A stretch of DNA of 64,000 nt. Origin: Clostridium gelidum. GTDB lineage: Bacteria > Bacillota > Clostridia > Clostridiales > Clostridiaceae. Position numbers and translations under genes: made by a program. The notes below the pieces were generated by a model. That model was given only the letters and a program-made list of their open reading frames with translations, was not told the DNA's origin and did no database searches. This document shows positions 1 to 9,122 of this stretch, one piece after another; position 1 is the first letter of the stretch, and the number at the start of each line of letters is the position of its first letter. The stretch is taken from positions 2,389,001 to 2,453,000 of the forward strand of contig NZ_AP024849.1 in the NCBI RefSeq assembly GCF_019977655.1, written 5' to 3'.

Positions 1-44
1 ATGCTATAAGTAAAATTATAATTAGTGACTGTGAGGAGATTACT

Positions 45-551
45 TTGAATAATGAAAAAAGACCAAAATTAAAAATCTCATTTAGCTGGAAGGAAAAACT
101 GATAGTTTTAATATCGACACTGTCCGTAATATCTATGTGGTTGTATTTATGGATTATGTGGAATGAAATTCCGAATATTGTTCCAACCCATTTTGGATTT
201 TCAGGTGTTCCTGATAATTTCGGAAATAAAAACAGTTTGTTTTTAATACCAATAATAGCTTCAATATTACATTTAACTCTTGCATTATTAAGTAAAATAC
301 CACATTCCTTTAATTATCCAGTTAATGTTACTGATAAAAATGCAGAAGCTTTATATAAAATAGGAAAACAAACAATGCTTTTATTAGATATTGATATATC
401 ATTGCTATTTGCTATATTATTATGTAAAAGCATACAGACCGCAATTGGAAATGAAAGTGGACTAGGAATAGTGATAGTACCTATATTTATGGTTATTATA
501 TTTGGAACTGTAATATATGAAACTATAAGAATGAAGAGATTTAAGTCATAA
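45..551 (+). CDS. DUF1648-domain membrane protein
   Basis: The 168-residue product has four probable membrane helices (about residues 18-38, 65-84, 112-132 and 140-160). Between helices 1 and 2 lies the proline/HFG...G..DNFGNK signature typical of the DUF1648 domain. DUF1648 is found in small membrane proteins and in SdpI-like immunity proteins; the second half characteristic of SdpI is not convincing here, so no immunity role is claimed. The TTG start is set by a GAGGAG site at 33-38, six bases upstream. Function is unknown; the cellular location is the cytoplasmic membrane. Confidence 0.75.
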   Translation: MNNEKRPKLKISFSWKEKLIVLISTLSVISMWLYLWIMWNEIPNIVPTHFGFSGVPDNFGNKNSLFLIPIIASILHLTLALLSKIPHSFNYPVNVTDKNAEALYKIGKQTMLLLDIDISLLFAILLCKSIQTAIGNESGLGIVIVPIFMVIIFGTVIYETIRMKRFKS

Positions 552-559
552 TTAAAAAG

Positions 560-575
560 AACAAGTCAGCATGCT
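560..575. repeat. Short repeat end AACAAGTCAGCATGCT, copy 1
   Basis: This 16-base string recurs exactly at 20838-20853. Its first eight bases also match the terminal inverted repeat of the 197-bp element at 11569-11765. It looks like a solo end left by a small inverted-repeat element; it sits just after the DUF1648 stop codon. Confidence 0.4.
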
Positions 576-585
576 TAATAATTAA

Positions 586-786
586 AATGGTATATCTATA
601 GATGATGTATATACAACATTAAAGATTATATTGAAGGATGATAATACTTTATTTGATGATTTAATAAAAAGTTTAGAAAATAATAAAGAAGTTCAAATTT
701 CTGAAGAAAAGAGACTTGATGTAGTAATAACTTATAATGAAATGAAATATATAGATGATAAAAATTTATGGACAATTGTACTATAA
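586..786 (+). pseudogene. 3' remnant of an unrecognised gene
   Basis: An open frame of 66 codons runs from an in-frame TAA (583-585) to a TAA at 784-786. Its composition is protein-like (acidic and lysine-rich, ending ...DDKNLWTIVL). There is no plausible start with a ribosome site; the only in-frame ATG lies near the end. It is therefore probably the tail of a gene whose 5' part is lost. The family is not recognised. The following ~230 bases are A+T-rich and contain no gene that I can see. Confidence 0.35.
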
Positions 787-1016
787 AAATATATATGAAG
801 AAAACTATATAAATAGTTAACTAGGTAAAAATGAAACTATATAACTATAAAAAAATATATATATGTATATATTAAGCTATAAAAATATATACATATATAA
901 ATATTTATTGGAATAATGCGGGGTGAGGTATAGTTGTACCTTATTATTATAGAAAAAATATCCATGTTTATAGGGGTTAAGAATATATAGATACTAAAAT
1001 AGATTATTGACAAAAA

Positions 1017-1045
1017 TTATACTATAATATATTATTTTAATTAAA
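1017..1045 (+). promoter_or_regulatory. Promoter for the T-box leader
   Basis: A consensus -35 TTGACA (1017-1022) is followed after 17 bases by TATTAT (1040-1045). It lies about 30 bases ahead of the start of the T-box leader. A TATAAT at 1033-1038 is too close to this -35 to pair with it. Confidence 0.6.
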
Positions 1046-1069
1046 TTAATATATTAAAAGCAATGAAAA

Positions 1070-1380
1070 AGAGGAGTAAAAACCTAAAAGCATTATAGGA
1101 AACTCACTCAAACGAGTTGAGGAGTACAGTTCTTTTATCTAAATCATAGATGCGAAGAACTAGTAAGAGAGAGGGAATAGCTGAAACCCCTTATGCTGAA
1201 AGTTTTGAAGGTAGCTTTTGAGCTTCTTTAGTGAAATTAATAGTAACTAAAGACGGTTTGTCTAAATCGTTATTTAAATTAAGAGTCTATTAAAGCAAAA
1301 CATATAATTATGATTGTGCTTATGTGGAAATAAAGGTGGTACCGCGAGTCTTCGTCCTTTTTGTGATGAAGGCTTTTTTT
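1070..1380 (+). promoter_or_regulatory. T-box leader, probably valine-specific
   Basis: The near-invariant T-box sequence AAAGGTGGTACCGCG lies at about 1332-1346, followed at once by an intrinsic terminator. Upstream are the other class features: an AGAGAG segment, a GGG...CCCC distal stem with a GCTG loop (about 1170-1195), and a specifier-like stretch GAAGGTAGCTTTTGAG at about 1207. Read as GAAG-GTA the specifier is a valine codon, which suits valS downstream; read as GAA-GGT it would be glycine. Uncharged tRNA would favour the antiterminator. The first gene after the leader is a nitroreductase, not valS. Confidence 0.85.
1348..1380 (+). terminator. T-box-controlled intrinsic terminator
   Basis: A nine-pair stem (1348-1356 with 1365-1373, including G-U pairs) is followed by seven T residues. 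Its 5' arm lies immediately after the T-box sequence, as expected for an antiterminator/terminator switch. Confidence 0.85.
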
Positions 1381-1461
1381 GCGTTGAGAATCCAAAATTT
1401 ATAAAAGAAAATTTTATAATATAAAAAGTACGATTAATCATACTTGAGGGGAGCATTAAAA

Positions 1462-2022
1462 ATGGAAATTTTAGAATGTATTAATAGCAAAAGAAGTATT
1501 AGAGTATATGCAGATGAAATAATACCTGAAGAAGTTCTAACTAATCTAATTGAACTTGGTACAAAAGTATCAACTGGTTCAGGTCTTGAACCATGGGGAT
1601 TTGTGATTATTCAAGATAAAAATGAAATAGATTCCTTATCTGAAATGACAAAGCAATATTTATTAGATAATTTTGAAAAATATCCCTATTTACAGCAATA
1701 TAAAGATTGGTTAAAGAACTCACAATATAGTATTTTCAATCATGCAAGTACATTGCTGATTATTTATGGAAATGTAGAATCTCATTGGCATGTTTATGAT
1801 TGCAGTCTTGTAGCAGGAAATATCATGTTGGCCGCTCATAGTATGGGAATTGGAACTTGTTGGATTGGATTTGCAGAGTATACTTTAAATACAAAGGAAT
1901 TCAAAGAAAAATATGGTGTGCCAGAACAATATGAATTGGTTTGTCCTATGAGTATTGGATATATGAAAACTAAACTAACACCACCAAAAAGAAAAAAACC
2001 AATAATATTTAATAAAAAATAA
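1462..2022 (+). CDS. Nitroreductase family protein
   Basis: The 186-residue product begins with the nitroreductase motif (NSKRSIRVYADE) and has the middle EPWGFVIIQD segment and the late GIGTCWIGF segment of FMN-dependent NAD(P)H oxidoreductases. The length is normal for the single-domain family. I chose the ATG at 1462 because GAGGGGAG at 1446-1453 sits correctly ahead of it; an upstream in-frame TTG at 1444 overlaps that site. The true substrate cannot be told from sequence. Its position between a T-box leader and valS is odd: if read-through occurs it should respond to amino-acyl tRNA supply. Confidence 0.8.
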   Translation: MEILECINSKRSIRVYADEIIPEEVLTNLIELGTKVSTGSGLEPWGFVIIQDKNEIDSLSEMTKQYLLDNFEKYPYLQQYKDWLKNSQYSIFNHASTLLIIYGNVESHWHVYDCSLVAGNIMLAAHSMGIGTCWIGFAEYTLNTKEFKEKYGVPEQYELVCPMSIGYMKTKLTPPKRKKPIIFNKK

Positions 2023-2183
2023 AATATTAAATATTGTTGTACAGTCTTCATAAAATATGTACTAAATTGTAATTAGAAATACTAAATCATAGACTACATT
2101 GTTTGTATGCAATTTATGTGCAAAATGCCATGACAAGGGGCTTTGAATACCTTGTATGTGAAATATAAAATGGAGGAATGAAA

Positions 2184-4826
2184 ATGTCAGAAATTAAAAA
2201 CATATCAACTACATATGATCCAAAAGAATTTGAGGATAGAATTTATAAGAACTGGGAAGAAAAAGGCTATTTTACACCAGTAATTGATAAGAAGAAAAAG
2301 CCTTATACAATAATAATGCCACCACCAAATATAACTGGCGAGCTTCATTTAGGGCATGCATTTGATGATACACTTCAAGATATGTTAATAAGATTTAAGA
2401 GAATGCAAGGATATTGTACATTATGGCTACCAGGAGAAGATCATGCATCTATTGCAACAGAAGTTAAAGTTGCTAATGAACTTGCAAAGCAAGGTTTAAA
2501 TAAAAAAGAAATGGGAAGAGAAGCATTCCTTGAAAAAGTTTGGGAGTGGAGTGATGAATACAGAGCAAAAATAAGAAATCAAGTTAAGAAACTTGGTGTA
2601 TCAGCTGACTTTACAAGAGAAGCTTTTACAATGGATGAAAATCTTAGTGCAGCTGTAAAACATGTATTTGTTAAGCTTTATAATCAAGGCTTAATTTATC
2701 AAGGAAATAGAATAACTAACTGGTGTACTCATTGTCAAACTGCTTTATCTGATGCAGAAATTGAATATGAAGAACAAGCAGGTCACTTCTGGCATATAAA
2801 TTATCCATTAGCTGATGGAAGTGGAGTTATTGAAATTGCAACAACTAGACCTGAAACATTACTTGGAGATAGTGGTGTTGCTGTTAATCCTAATGATGAA
2901 AGATATAAGCACCTTATCGGTAAGACTGTAATGTTACCATTAGTAAATAGAGAAATCCCAATAGTAGGAGATGACTATGTAGATTTAGAATTTGGAACTG
3001 GTGCAGTTAAAATGACTCCAGCTCATGATCCTAATGACTTTGAAGTAGGAAAGAGACACAACCTTGAAATCATAAGAGTTATGGATGATAAGGGTGTTAT
3101 TAATCACTTGGGTGGAAAATATCAAGGTTTAGATAGATATGAAGCAAGAGATGTTATAGTTAAAGATTTAGAAGAATTAGGTCTTTTAGTTAAAATTAAA
3201 GATCATGCTCATAATGTTGGAACTCATGATAGATGTGGTACTACAGTAGAACCAATAATATCAAAGCAATGGTATGTTAAAATGGAATCTTTAGCGAAAC
3301 CAGCTATAGAAGTAGTTAAGAATAAGAAAACTAAATTTGTTCCAGAAAGATTTGAAAAGACATACTTCAACTGGATGGAAAACATTCAAGATTGGTGTAT
3401 TTCAAGACAATTATGGTGGGGGCATAGAATACCGGTTTTCTATTGTCAAGATTGTGGTGAAATCATGGTATTAGAAGAAACACCAAAGACTTGTACTAAG
3501 TGTGGATCTAGTAATATAGAACAAGATAAAGATGTATTAGATACATGGTTTTCTTCAGCATTATGGCCTTTCTCAACACTTGGTTGGCCAAACAAAACAG
3601 CAGATCTAGAATATTTTTATCCAACAAGTACATTAGTTACTGGTCATGATATTATATTCTTCTGGGTTGCTAGAATGATATTCTCAGGACTTCATTGTAT
3701 GGATGAAACTCCATTTGATACAGTACTTATTCATGGTCTTATAAGAGATTCTGAAGGAAGAAAAATGAGTAAATCTTTAGGAAATGGAGTTAATCCATTA
3801 GAAGTTATAGATACTTATGGAGCTGATGCTTTAAGATTTATGATAGCTACTGGTAATGCACCAGGTAATGATATGAGATATTACCCAGAAAGAGTTGAAT
3901 CTTCAAGAAACTTTGCTAATAAGATTTGGAATGCTTCAAGATTTGTTATGATGAATCTTGATAAAGAGATAATGAACAAATATAAAGATAGCAAGGAGTA
4001 TTCATTAGCAGACAAATGGATTTTATCAAAAATGAATACCGTAGTTAAAGAAGTTACAGAAAACATGGATAAATTTGAACTTGGAATTGCTATGCAAAAA
4101 GTCAATGATTTTATGTGGAATGATTTCTGCGACTGGTATATAGAACTTGTTAAACCAGTATTCTATGGTGAAGATGAAAAAGCTAAGGGAATAGTTTACA
4201 ATGTATTAAATACTGTATTAGTTACTGGACTTAAATTATTACATCCTGCTATGCCATTTATAACAGAAGAAATCTTCACTCACTTAACTGATGAAGAAAC
4301 AATAACAACTTCAGCTTGGCCAGAATTTAATGAAGCTTTAGTAAATAAAGAAGCAGAAAATGATATGGCATATATAATTGAAGCAATAAAAGGATTAAGA
4401 AATGTAAGAGCAGAAATGAATGTACCGCCATCTAGAAAAGCTAAAGTAATTTGTTATATAGCAGAAGATGCTAAGAAGGCGTTTAATGCAGGATCTGCAT
4501 ATATAGAAAAATTAGCTTCAGCTTCAGACGTTGAATTTATAGCTGATAAAGCTAATGTTCCATCTAATGCTGTATCTTTAGTTGTTAAGGGTGGAGAATT
4601 ATTTATGCCATTACTTGACTTAGTAGATAAAGAAAAAGAATTAGATAGATTAAGTAAGGAAGTTAAAAAATTAGAAGGCGAAATTGATAGAATAGATAAA
4701 AAACTAGGAAATCAAGGATTCGTAGCTAAAGCACCTGCAGAAGTTATAGATGCAGAAAAAGAAAAAAGAGTAAAGTATGTAGAGATGCTTGAAGCTGTAA
4801 AAGTTAGAATTGATGCTTTAAATTAA
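2184..4826 (+). CDS. valS: Valyl-tRNA synthetase
   Basis: The protein of 880 residues charges tRNA-Val in the cytoplasm. It has the class I HIGH-type motif HLGH at about residue 54, the editing domain in the middle, a zinc-ribbon-like C..C...C..C segment (CQDCGE/CTKCGS), and KMSKS near residue 527. The C-terminus is the ValS coiled-coil arm, rich in K/E heptads. The GGAGG at 2172-2176 places the start at the second ATG (2184); the ATG at 2178 is only one base from that site. No terminator was seen between the nitroreductase and valS, so the upstream T-box may control both. Confidence 0.97.
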   Translation: MSEIKNISTTYDPKEFEDRIYKNWEEKGYFTPVIDKKKKPYTIIMPPPNITGELHLGHAFDDTLQDMLIRFKRMQGYCTLWLPGEDHASIATEVKVANELAKQGLNKKEMGREAFLEKVWEWSDEYRAKIRNQVKKLGVSADFTREAFTMDENLSAAVKHVFVKLYNQGLIYQGNRITNWCTHCQTALSDAEIEYEEQAGHFWHINYPLADGSGVIEIATTRPETLLGDSGVAVNPNDERYKHLIGKTVMLPLVNREIPIVGDDYVDLEFGTGAVKMTPAHDPNDFEVGKRHNLEIIRVMDDKGVINHLGGKYQGLDRYEARDVIVKDLEELGLLVKIKDHAHNVGTHDRCGTTVEPIISKQWYVKMESLAKPAIEVVKNKKTKFVPERFEKTYFNWMENIQDWCISRQLWWGHRIPVFYCQDCGEIMVLEETPKTCTKCGSSNIEQDKDVLDTWFSSALWPFSTLGWPNKTADLEYFYPTSTLVTGHDIIFFWVARMIFSGLHCMDETPFDTVLIHGLIRDSEGRKMSKSLGNGVNPLEVIDTYGADALRFMIATGNAPGNDMRYYPERVESSRNFANKIWNASRFVMMNLDKEIMNKYKDSKEYSLADKWILSKMNTVVKEVTENMDKFELGIAMQKVNDFMWNDFCDWYIELVKPVFYGEDEKAKGIVYNVLNTVLVTGLKLLHPAMPFITEEIFTHLTDEETITTSAWPEFNEALVNKEAENDMAYIIEAIKGLRNVRAEMNVPPSRKAKVICYIAEDAKKAFNAGSAYIEKLASASDVEFIADKANVPSNAVSLVVKGGELFMPLLDLVDKEKELDRLSKEVKKLEGEIDRIDKKLGNQGFVAKAPAEVIDAEKEKRVKYVEMLEAVKVRIDALN

Positions 4827-4882
4827 TAATATATTTTAAATCGGTATTGATACTTAAAAAATTTGAATATCCATAAATGAGG

Positions 4883-4927
4883 ACAGTATATAGTTTTGTT
4901 AAAAGCAAAACTATATACTGTTTTTTT
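4883..4927 (+). terminator. Terminator of valS
   Basis: A perfect 16-base stem (4883-4898 with 4906-4921) with a short loop is followed by a run of T. Confidence 0.9.
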
Positions 4928-5089
4928 ACATGTTTTCTTTCAATAAAACTACTAGGACCAATATTTAATCAATTCTGTATTTTATAAATTTTTTCATTCT
5001 ATATTCGAGCTGTTTCGTGATTATCAAAACACTATATGGAAGAATATTTTAACTTAATAATACAATTATTCAAAAAGAGGGAATAAAAA

Positions 5090-5118
5090 TTGATTTTAGT
5101 CGAAAAATAAATTATAAT
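5090..5118 (+). promoter_or_regulatory. Sigma-A-type promoter of the chemoreceptor gene
   Basis: TTGATT (5090-5095), a 17-base spacer and a perfect TATAAT (5113-5118) lie 35 bases before the start codon. No sigma-D motility promoter pattern was recognised. Confidence 0.65.
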
Positions 5119-5153
5119 TTTATTTTATGGTATAAATTAGAGGAGGTATTAAC

Positions 5154-7154
5154 ATGAAATTTAAGGAACTAAAACTAAACAGCATTCGAACGAAACTAAT
5201 TATTAGCTTAGTATCAATTTGTATAATTCCATTAATTATATTGGGAGTCGGCTCATACAATAAATCAAAGACAATCCTTAGTGACAAGTTAACAATTACA
5301 AGTACTCAAACACTTTCAGAAGTAAATAATGGATTAATAGATTATTTTCAAGGATTTACAAAGATAGTATCTATTACTTCAGAAAATCCTGTTATTGTAA
5401 ATATTGATGCAGATAACAATATTGAAATTATAAGGGATATATTGAAAAGTGTAAAAGAAACTGATAAAGATATTTTAGGTATTTATTATGGAACTGCGTC
5501 TGGAAAGTTTGATATATATCCAGAAGAAGAAATGCCAGATGGATATGATGCAACTGCAAGACCATGGTATAAACAAGCTTTAGAACATAAGGGACAAGTT
5601 ATAATAACTCCACAATATAAAGATGTTGTAACTGGAGATAATGTTGTAACAATTGCACAAACAGTAGAGAAAGATGGGAAAGTAGTTGGTGTTATAGGAG
5701 TAGATTTATCATTAGCTACGATTGCAGAAAGAATAAACGATAAAAAGATAGGTAATACAGGTTATTTATTTATTGCAGATGTGTCAGGAACTGTTTTAGC
5801 TCACCCACAAAAGGATGTTGTTAACACAGATGCTGCTTCAAAGTTAAGTATTTGGAATAAAGTAAAAACAGAGAAAAGTGGATTTGTTAATTATGAATTT
5901 AAAGGTGTGAACAAGTTTGCAGTATATGAAACAAACGAATTAACAGGTTGGAAGATAGTGGCTACATTAGATCAAAGTGAACTTTCAGATGACACAAAAT
6001 CTATATTACAAACAACTTTTTTAATAATAGGAATAATGGGATTAATTGCAGTATTTATGTCGTTATTATTAAGCAAAGGAATAGCTCATAATATAAAAAA
6101 TTTAAAAGAAGTATTTGCTAAAGCTTCAAACGGGGATTTAACTGTTTCCATAACAGCTTCAACAAAAGATGAATTTGAGGATTTGGCTATATCATTTAAC
6201 TCAATGATAAAAAACATATCAAATCTTATGAATAGTGTTACAAAGTCATCTAATACAGTATTAGAAACGTCAACAAGTCTTGCAAGTATGTCAGAAGAGA
6301 TAACAGCTTCAATAAATGAAGTGGCAAAGGCAATAGAAGAGGTGTCTGTTGGGGCAACTGAACAAGTTCAAAATGCACAAAAAGGTGCTTCTGAAATGGA
6401 AGACTTATCAAAAAAATTAGATCAAGTTAGTGTTAATTCTAATGAGATGAATAAAATCTCAAGTGATACTAAAGAATTAGGCGTAAAAGGTCTAAACATG
6501 ATAGAAACATTAACTGAGAAATCAAATAAAACAAAGATAGCTACGAGGGAAGTTAATGAAATAGTTCAAGATATGAATGAAAGCACTAAGCAAATAAGTA
6601 CTATATCTGAAACAATAGCTAATATAACAGAACAAACTAATCTTTTATCATTAAATGCAAGTATAGAATCTGCACGTGCAGGTGAGGCAGGCAAAGGATT
6701 TGCTGTAGTTGCAGAGGAGATACGAAAACTTGCTGAAGAGTCAAAAACTTCAACAGAAGAAATAAAGAAAATTATAACTAGTATACAGGATAAATCAAAT
6801 ACAGCAGTAAAAGCTATTCAGCTAACTGGAACTGTAGTAAATGAACAAGAATTAGCGGTAGGTCAAACTCAACAGATATTTAGTGAGATTTTAAAATCAA
6901 TTGAAACAATGATTATTAAAGTTGATGAAGTGAAACTATCTATTGTAGAGATAAATAAGAAAAAACAATCAACAGTATCAGAAATTGAGAATATTTCATT
7001 TATATCAGAACAAACAGCTTCTTCTTCAGAAGAAGTTACCGCTTCAACAGAAGAAATAACAGCAACTATGGAAGAACTTTCAAGTCATTCAAGTGAACTT
7101 CAAATATTAGCACAAAAATTAGGTGATGAAATAAGTAGATTTAAAACTAATTAG
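5154..7154 (+). CDS. Methyl-accepting chemotaxis protein with double-Cache sensor
   Basis: This 666-residue transmembrane receptor signals to the CheA/CheW complex. Order of parts: membrane helix about 13-35; extracellular dCache-type ligand domain about 36-275 (contains the DGYDATARPWYKQA and GNTGYLFIADVSG motifs typical of Cache folds); second helix about 284-306; HAMP linker to about 360; then the long signalling coiled coil with the conserved hairpin tip (EQTNLLSLNASIESARAGE). AGGAGG at 5141 sets the ATG. The ligand is unknown; dCache domains of this type often bind amino acids or other small organic molecules. It stands alone with its own promoter and terminator. Confidence 0.93.
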   Translation: MKFKELKLNSIRTKLIISLVSICIIPLIILGVGSYNKSKTILSDKLTITSTQTLSEVNNGLIDYFQGFTKIVSITSENPVIVNIDADNNIEIIRDILKSVKETDKDILGIYYGTASGKFDIYPEEEMPDGYDATARPWYKQALEHKGQVIITPQYKDVVTGDNVVTIAQTVEKDGKVVGVIGVDLSLATIAERINDKKIGNTGYLFIADVSGTVLAHPQKDVVNTDAASKLSIWNKVKTEKSGFVNYEFKGVNKFAVYETNELTGWKIVATLDQSELSDDTKSILQTTFLIIGIMGLIAVFMSLLLSKGIAHNIKNLKEVFAKASNGDLTVSITASTKDEFEDLAISFNSMIKNISNLMNSVTKSSNTVLETSTSLASMSEEITASINEVAKAIEEVSVGATEQVQNAQKGASEMEDLSKKLDQVSVNSNEMNKISSDTKELGVKGLNMIETLTEKSNKTKIATREVNEIVQDMNESTKQISTISETIANITEQTNLLSLNASIESARAGEAGKGFAVVAEEIRKLAEESKTSTEEIKKIITSIQDKSNTAVKAIQLTGTVVNEQELAVGQTQQIFSEILKSIETMIIKVDEVKLSIVEINKKKQSTVSEIENISFISEQTASSSEEVTASTEEITATMEELSSHSSELQILAQKLGDEISRFKTN

Positions 7155-7215
7155 GACACGAATTAAAAACAACTGCTTAATTATGGAGGCTAATTTAATT
7201 GCGCCTAAAATATAA

Positions 7216-7268
7216 GAATCTCTAACTAATTGAAATAGAATATCAATTAGTTAGAGATTCTTTGCTTT
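7216..7268 (+). terminator. Terminator of the chemoreceptor gene
   Basis: An 18-base perfect stem (7216-7233 with 7243-7260) is followed by a T-rich stretch. Confidence 0.8.
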
Positions 7269-7394
7269 GAACCGAAAAAGAGCGTCGTTTCTGATTAAAA
7301 TTCCAATCATTTTGTTATGATTCCTCTATTTTGTATTAGAATATTTACACATGTATTTGATAAAAATACAATGTCATACGCTTTCTGGTATTTT

Positions 7395-7423
7395 TTGTTT
7401 ACAATTATAAAATAAGGTAATAA
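7395..7423 (+). promoter_or_regulatory. Possible promoter of the secreted LRR protein gene
   Basis: TTGTTT, 17 bases, then TAATAA lie about 75 bases ahead of the gene. The 343-base gap 7155-7497 holds only this and the terminator above. Confidence 0.35.
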
Positions 7424-7497
7424 TATAAGAAAATTCCCCAAAAGACTATCCTTAAAAATAAATAGATAGGCTATAAAATAATCTAGGAGGAAAGAAA

Positions 7498-9027
7498 ATG
7501 TTCAGTACCACCATAAAAAAAATAATAACTTTAGTAATAAGTTTAGCAACATTCACCGGAATTGTGCCAGTAATTATTTCACCAATACCTGTATTTGCAA
7601 GTCAGGAAGAAGGAGAAAAAAAACCATATGATTATGTAGAAGTTGATCAGACAGCCAATGACACAACTGTCTCCACAACGTCAGCCAGTGTAAAGGTATC
7701 AAATTCACTTGATAAGTCTGTTACTATTCCTAATTTAAATGTTGAATTTGATAATGAATGGTCAAGTAACAATAGCTTTGAAAATATGGACGGTACTGTG
7801 ATTATTAATGCAATTAAATTTCAATTAACAGATAATAGAAGCAAATGTGCTTCAGTAACAGGTAACTGTTTAAAGGCTAATACTGATTTAGTATTACCAA
7901 GTGAAATTAAATGTAATGGCCAAACATTTAAAGTAACAAGTATAGGTAAGAGTGCATTAAAAAACTGTAAAAAAATAACTAGAATAGCAATACCAAGTAG
8001 TATAGAGAACATAGAAAATGAGGCATTCTTGGGATGTACTTCGTTAACAAAAATAAATGTAGATACTTATAATAACAATTATGAAAGTAAGGATGGAGTT
8101 TTATTTAATAAGAATGCAATAAAGTTAATACAATATCCAATAGAAAAAACAGATGAAAAATATGAAATCCCAAGTAGTGTAATAAAAATAGAGGACTATG
8201 CTTTTTTGGGTTGCAATTGGAACTTGAAATATATAGTGCACAATGATGATATAAAAAAATATTTATTAGGATGTGAGAGTCGTATACAAGGCTCTCAGAT
8301 TACAGTAGTAACATTAGATACAAGCAAATTAGGAACATTATATGATGTATATAAAGAAATGAAACAAGGAAATTATACAGTTGAAAGTTTTAAATTATTT
8401 ATAGATGCATTACATAATGCAAAAAAAGTATTAGATAAGAAGACTGACACTACACAAACAGAAGTAGATAATGAAGAAAAAGCATTGCGAGAAGCAATAA
8501 ATGCATTAAAACAAAAAGTAGAAGTAACAGGAATAACAGTAAGTGGAGCAGACTATATAAGTCAAAGTGGAGGAAGCACAAACTTAACAGTTAGTGTAAG
8601 TCCAGATGATGCTACAAATACGAATATTAAATGGAGTATAGTAAGTGGAGATAGTTTAGCAAGTATTAGTAAAGATGGAACGCTTACTGCAAGAAAAAGT
8701 GGTAATGGAACTGTAACAGTTAGGGCAACTGCAAAAGATAGAAGTGATATTTATGGAGATAAAATAATAACAATAGATAATAATGGTTCATATATAATTA
8801 CTCCAAGTGATGGAGTAAATCAAACTATAACTCCAAGTGGAAATTTAAATATAACAGAAAATGATGATTCAAGTTATATTATTAAATCAAATAGTAGTTC
8901 GTCTTCAAAAAGTAAGAGTAGTAAAATAGGGGTTAACATTGCCGATGAAGTAGTAACAATAATGATAGTTCTAAATGAAGTAACAGGAGTTAACAAAATA
9001 AATTGGATATTATATCTTATACTATAA
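7498..9027 (+). CDS. Secreted LRR (BspA-like), FIVAR and Big_2 domain protein
   Basis: The 509-residue product starts with a signal peptide (cleavage likely after ...PVFAS, about residue 36). Next come BspA-type leucine-rich repeats at about 140-260 (ITSIGKSAL / IENEAFLGCTSL pattern), a FIVAR-like helical segment at about 280-340, and a bacterial Ig-like Big_2 domain at about 345-440. A serine/lysine-rich stretch and a short hydrophobic tail (ending NWILYLIL) follow. No LPXTG or S-layer anchor is visible, and the tail looks unlike the usual ends of such proteins, so the gene may be truncated or frameshifted near 8940. AGGAGG at 7485 fixes the start. Probable role is surface adhesion or matrix; this is inference. 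Confidence 0.75.
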   Translation: MFSTTIKKIITLVISLATFTGIVPVIISPIPVFASQEEGEKKPYDYVEVDQTANDTTVSTTSASVKVSNSLDKSVTIPNLNVEFDNEWSSNNSFENMDGTVIINAIKFQLTDNRSKCASVTGNCLKANTDLVLPSEIKCNGQTFKVTSIGKSALKNCKKITRIAIPSSIENIENEAFLGCTSLTKINVDTYNNNYESKDGVLFNKNAIKLIQYPIEKTDEKYEIPSSVIKIEDYAFLGCNWNLKYIVHNDDIKKYLLGCESRIQGSQITVVTLDTSKLGTLYDVYKEMKQGNYTVESFKLFIDALHNAKKVLDKKTDTTQTEVDNEEKALREAINALKQKVEVTGITVSGADYISQSGGSTNLTVSVSPDDATNTNIKWSIVSGDSLASISKDGTLTARKSGNGTVTVRATAKDRSDIYGDKIITIDNNGSYIITPSDGVNQTITPSGNLNITENDDSSYIIKSNSSSSSKSKSSKIGVNIADEVVTIMIVLNEVTGVNKINWILYLIL

Positions 9028-9122
9028 AAAATTAATTTAAAAAAGTTTTAGTAAGTAAGGATATAACAGAATAAATATTAATATACATAGTGTTATAAGA
9101 CTATGTATGGAGGTATTTAAAT

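Noticed and set aside
1274..1456. Minus-strand 60-codon frame over the T-box region
   Set aside because: It lies antisense to a well-formed T-box leader and has no ribosome site or recognisable protein.
7216..7260. The long inverted repeat after the chemoreceptor gene as a transposon end
   Set aside because: It is a simple perfect hairpin with a T-rich tail and no second copy in the window, so a terminator explains it.
9028..9122. A yybP-ykoY manganese riboswitch ahead of the TerC gene
   Set aside because: The gap is only 95 bases and lacks the conserved internal-loop sequences. Only a small ACATAGT/ACTATGT hairpin is present.
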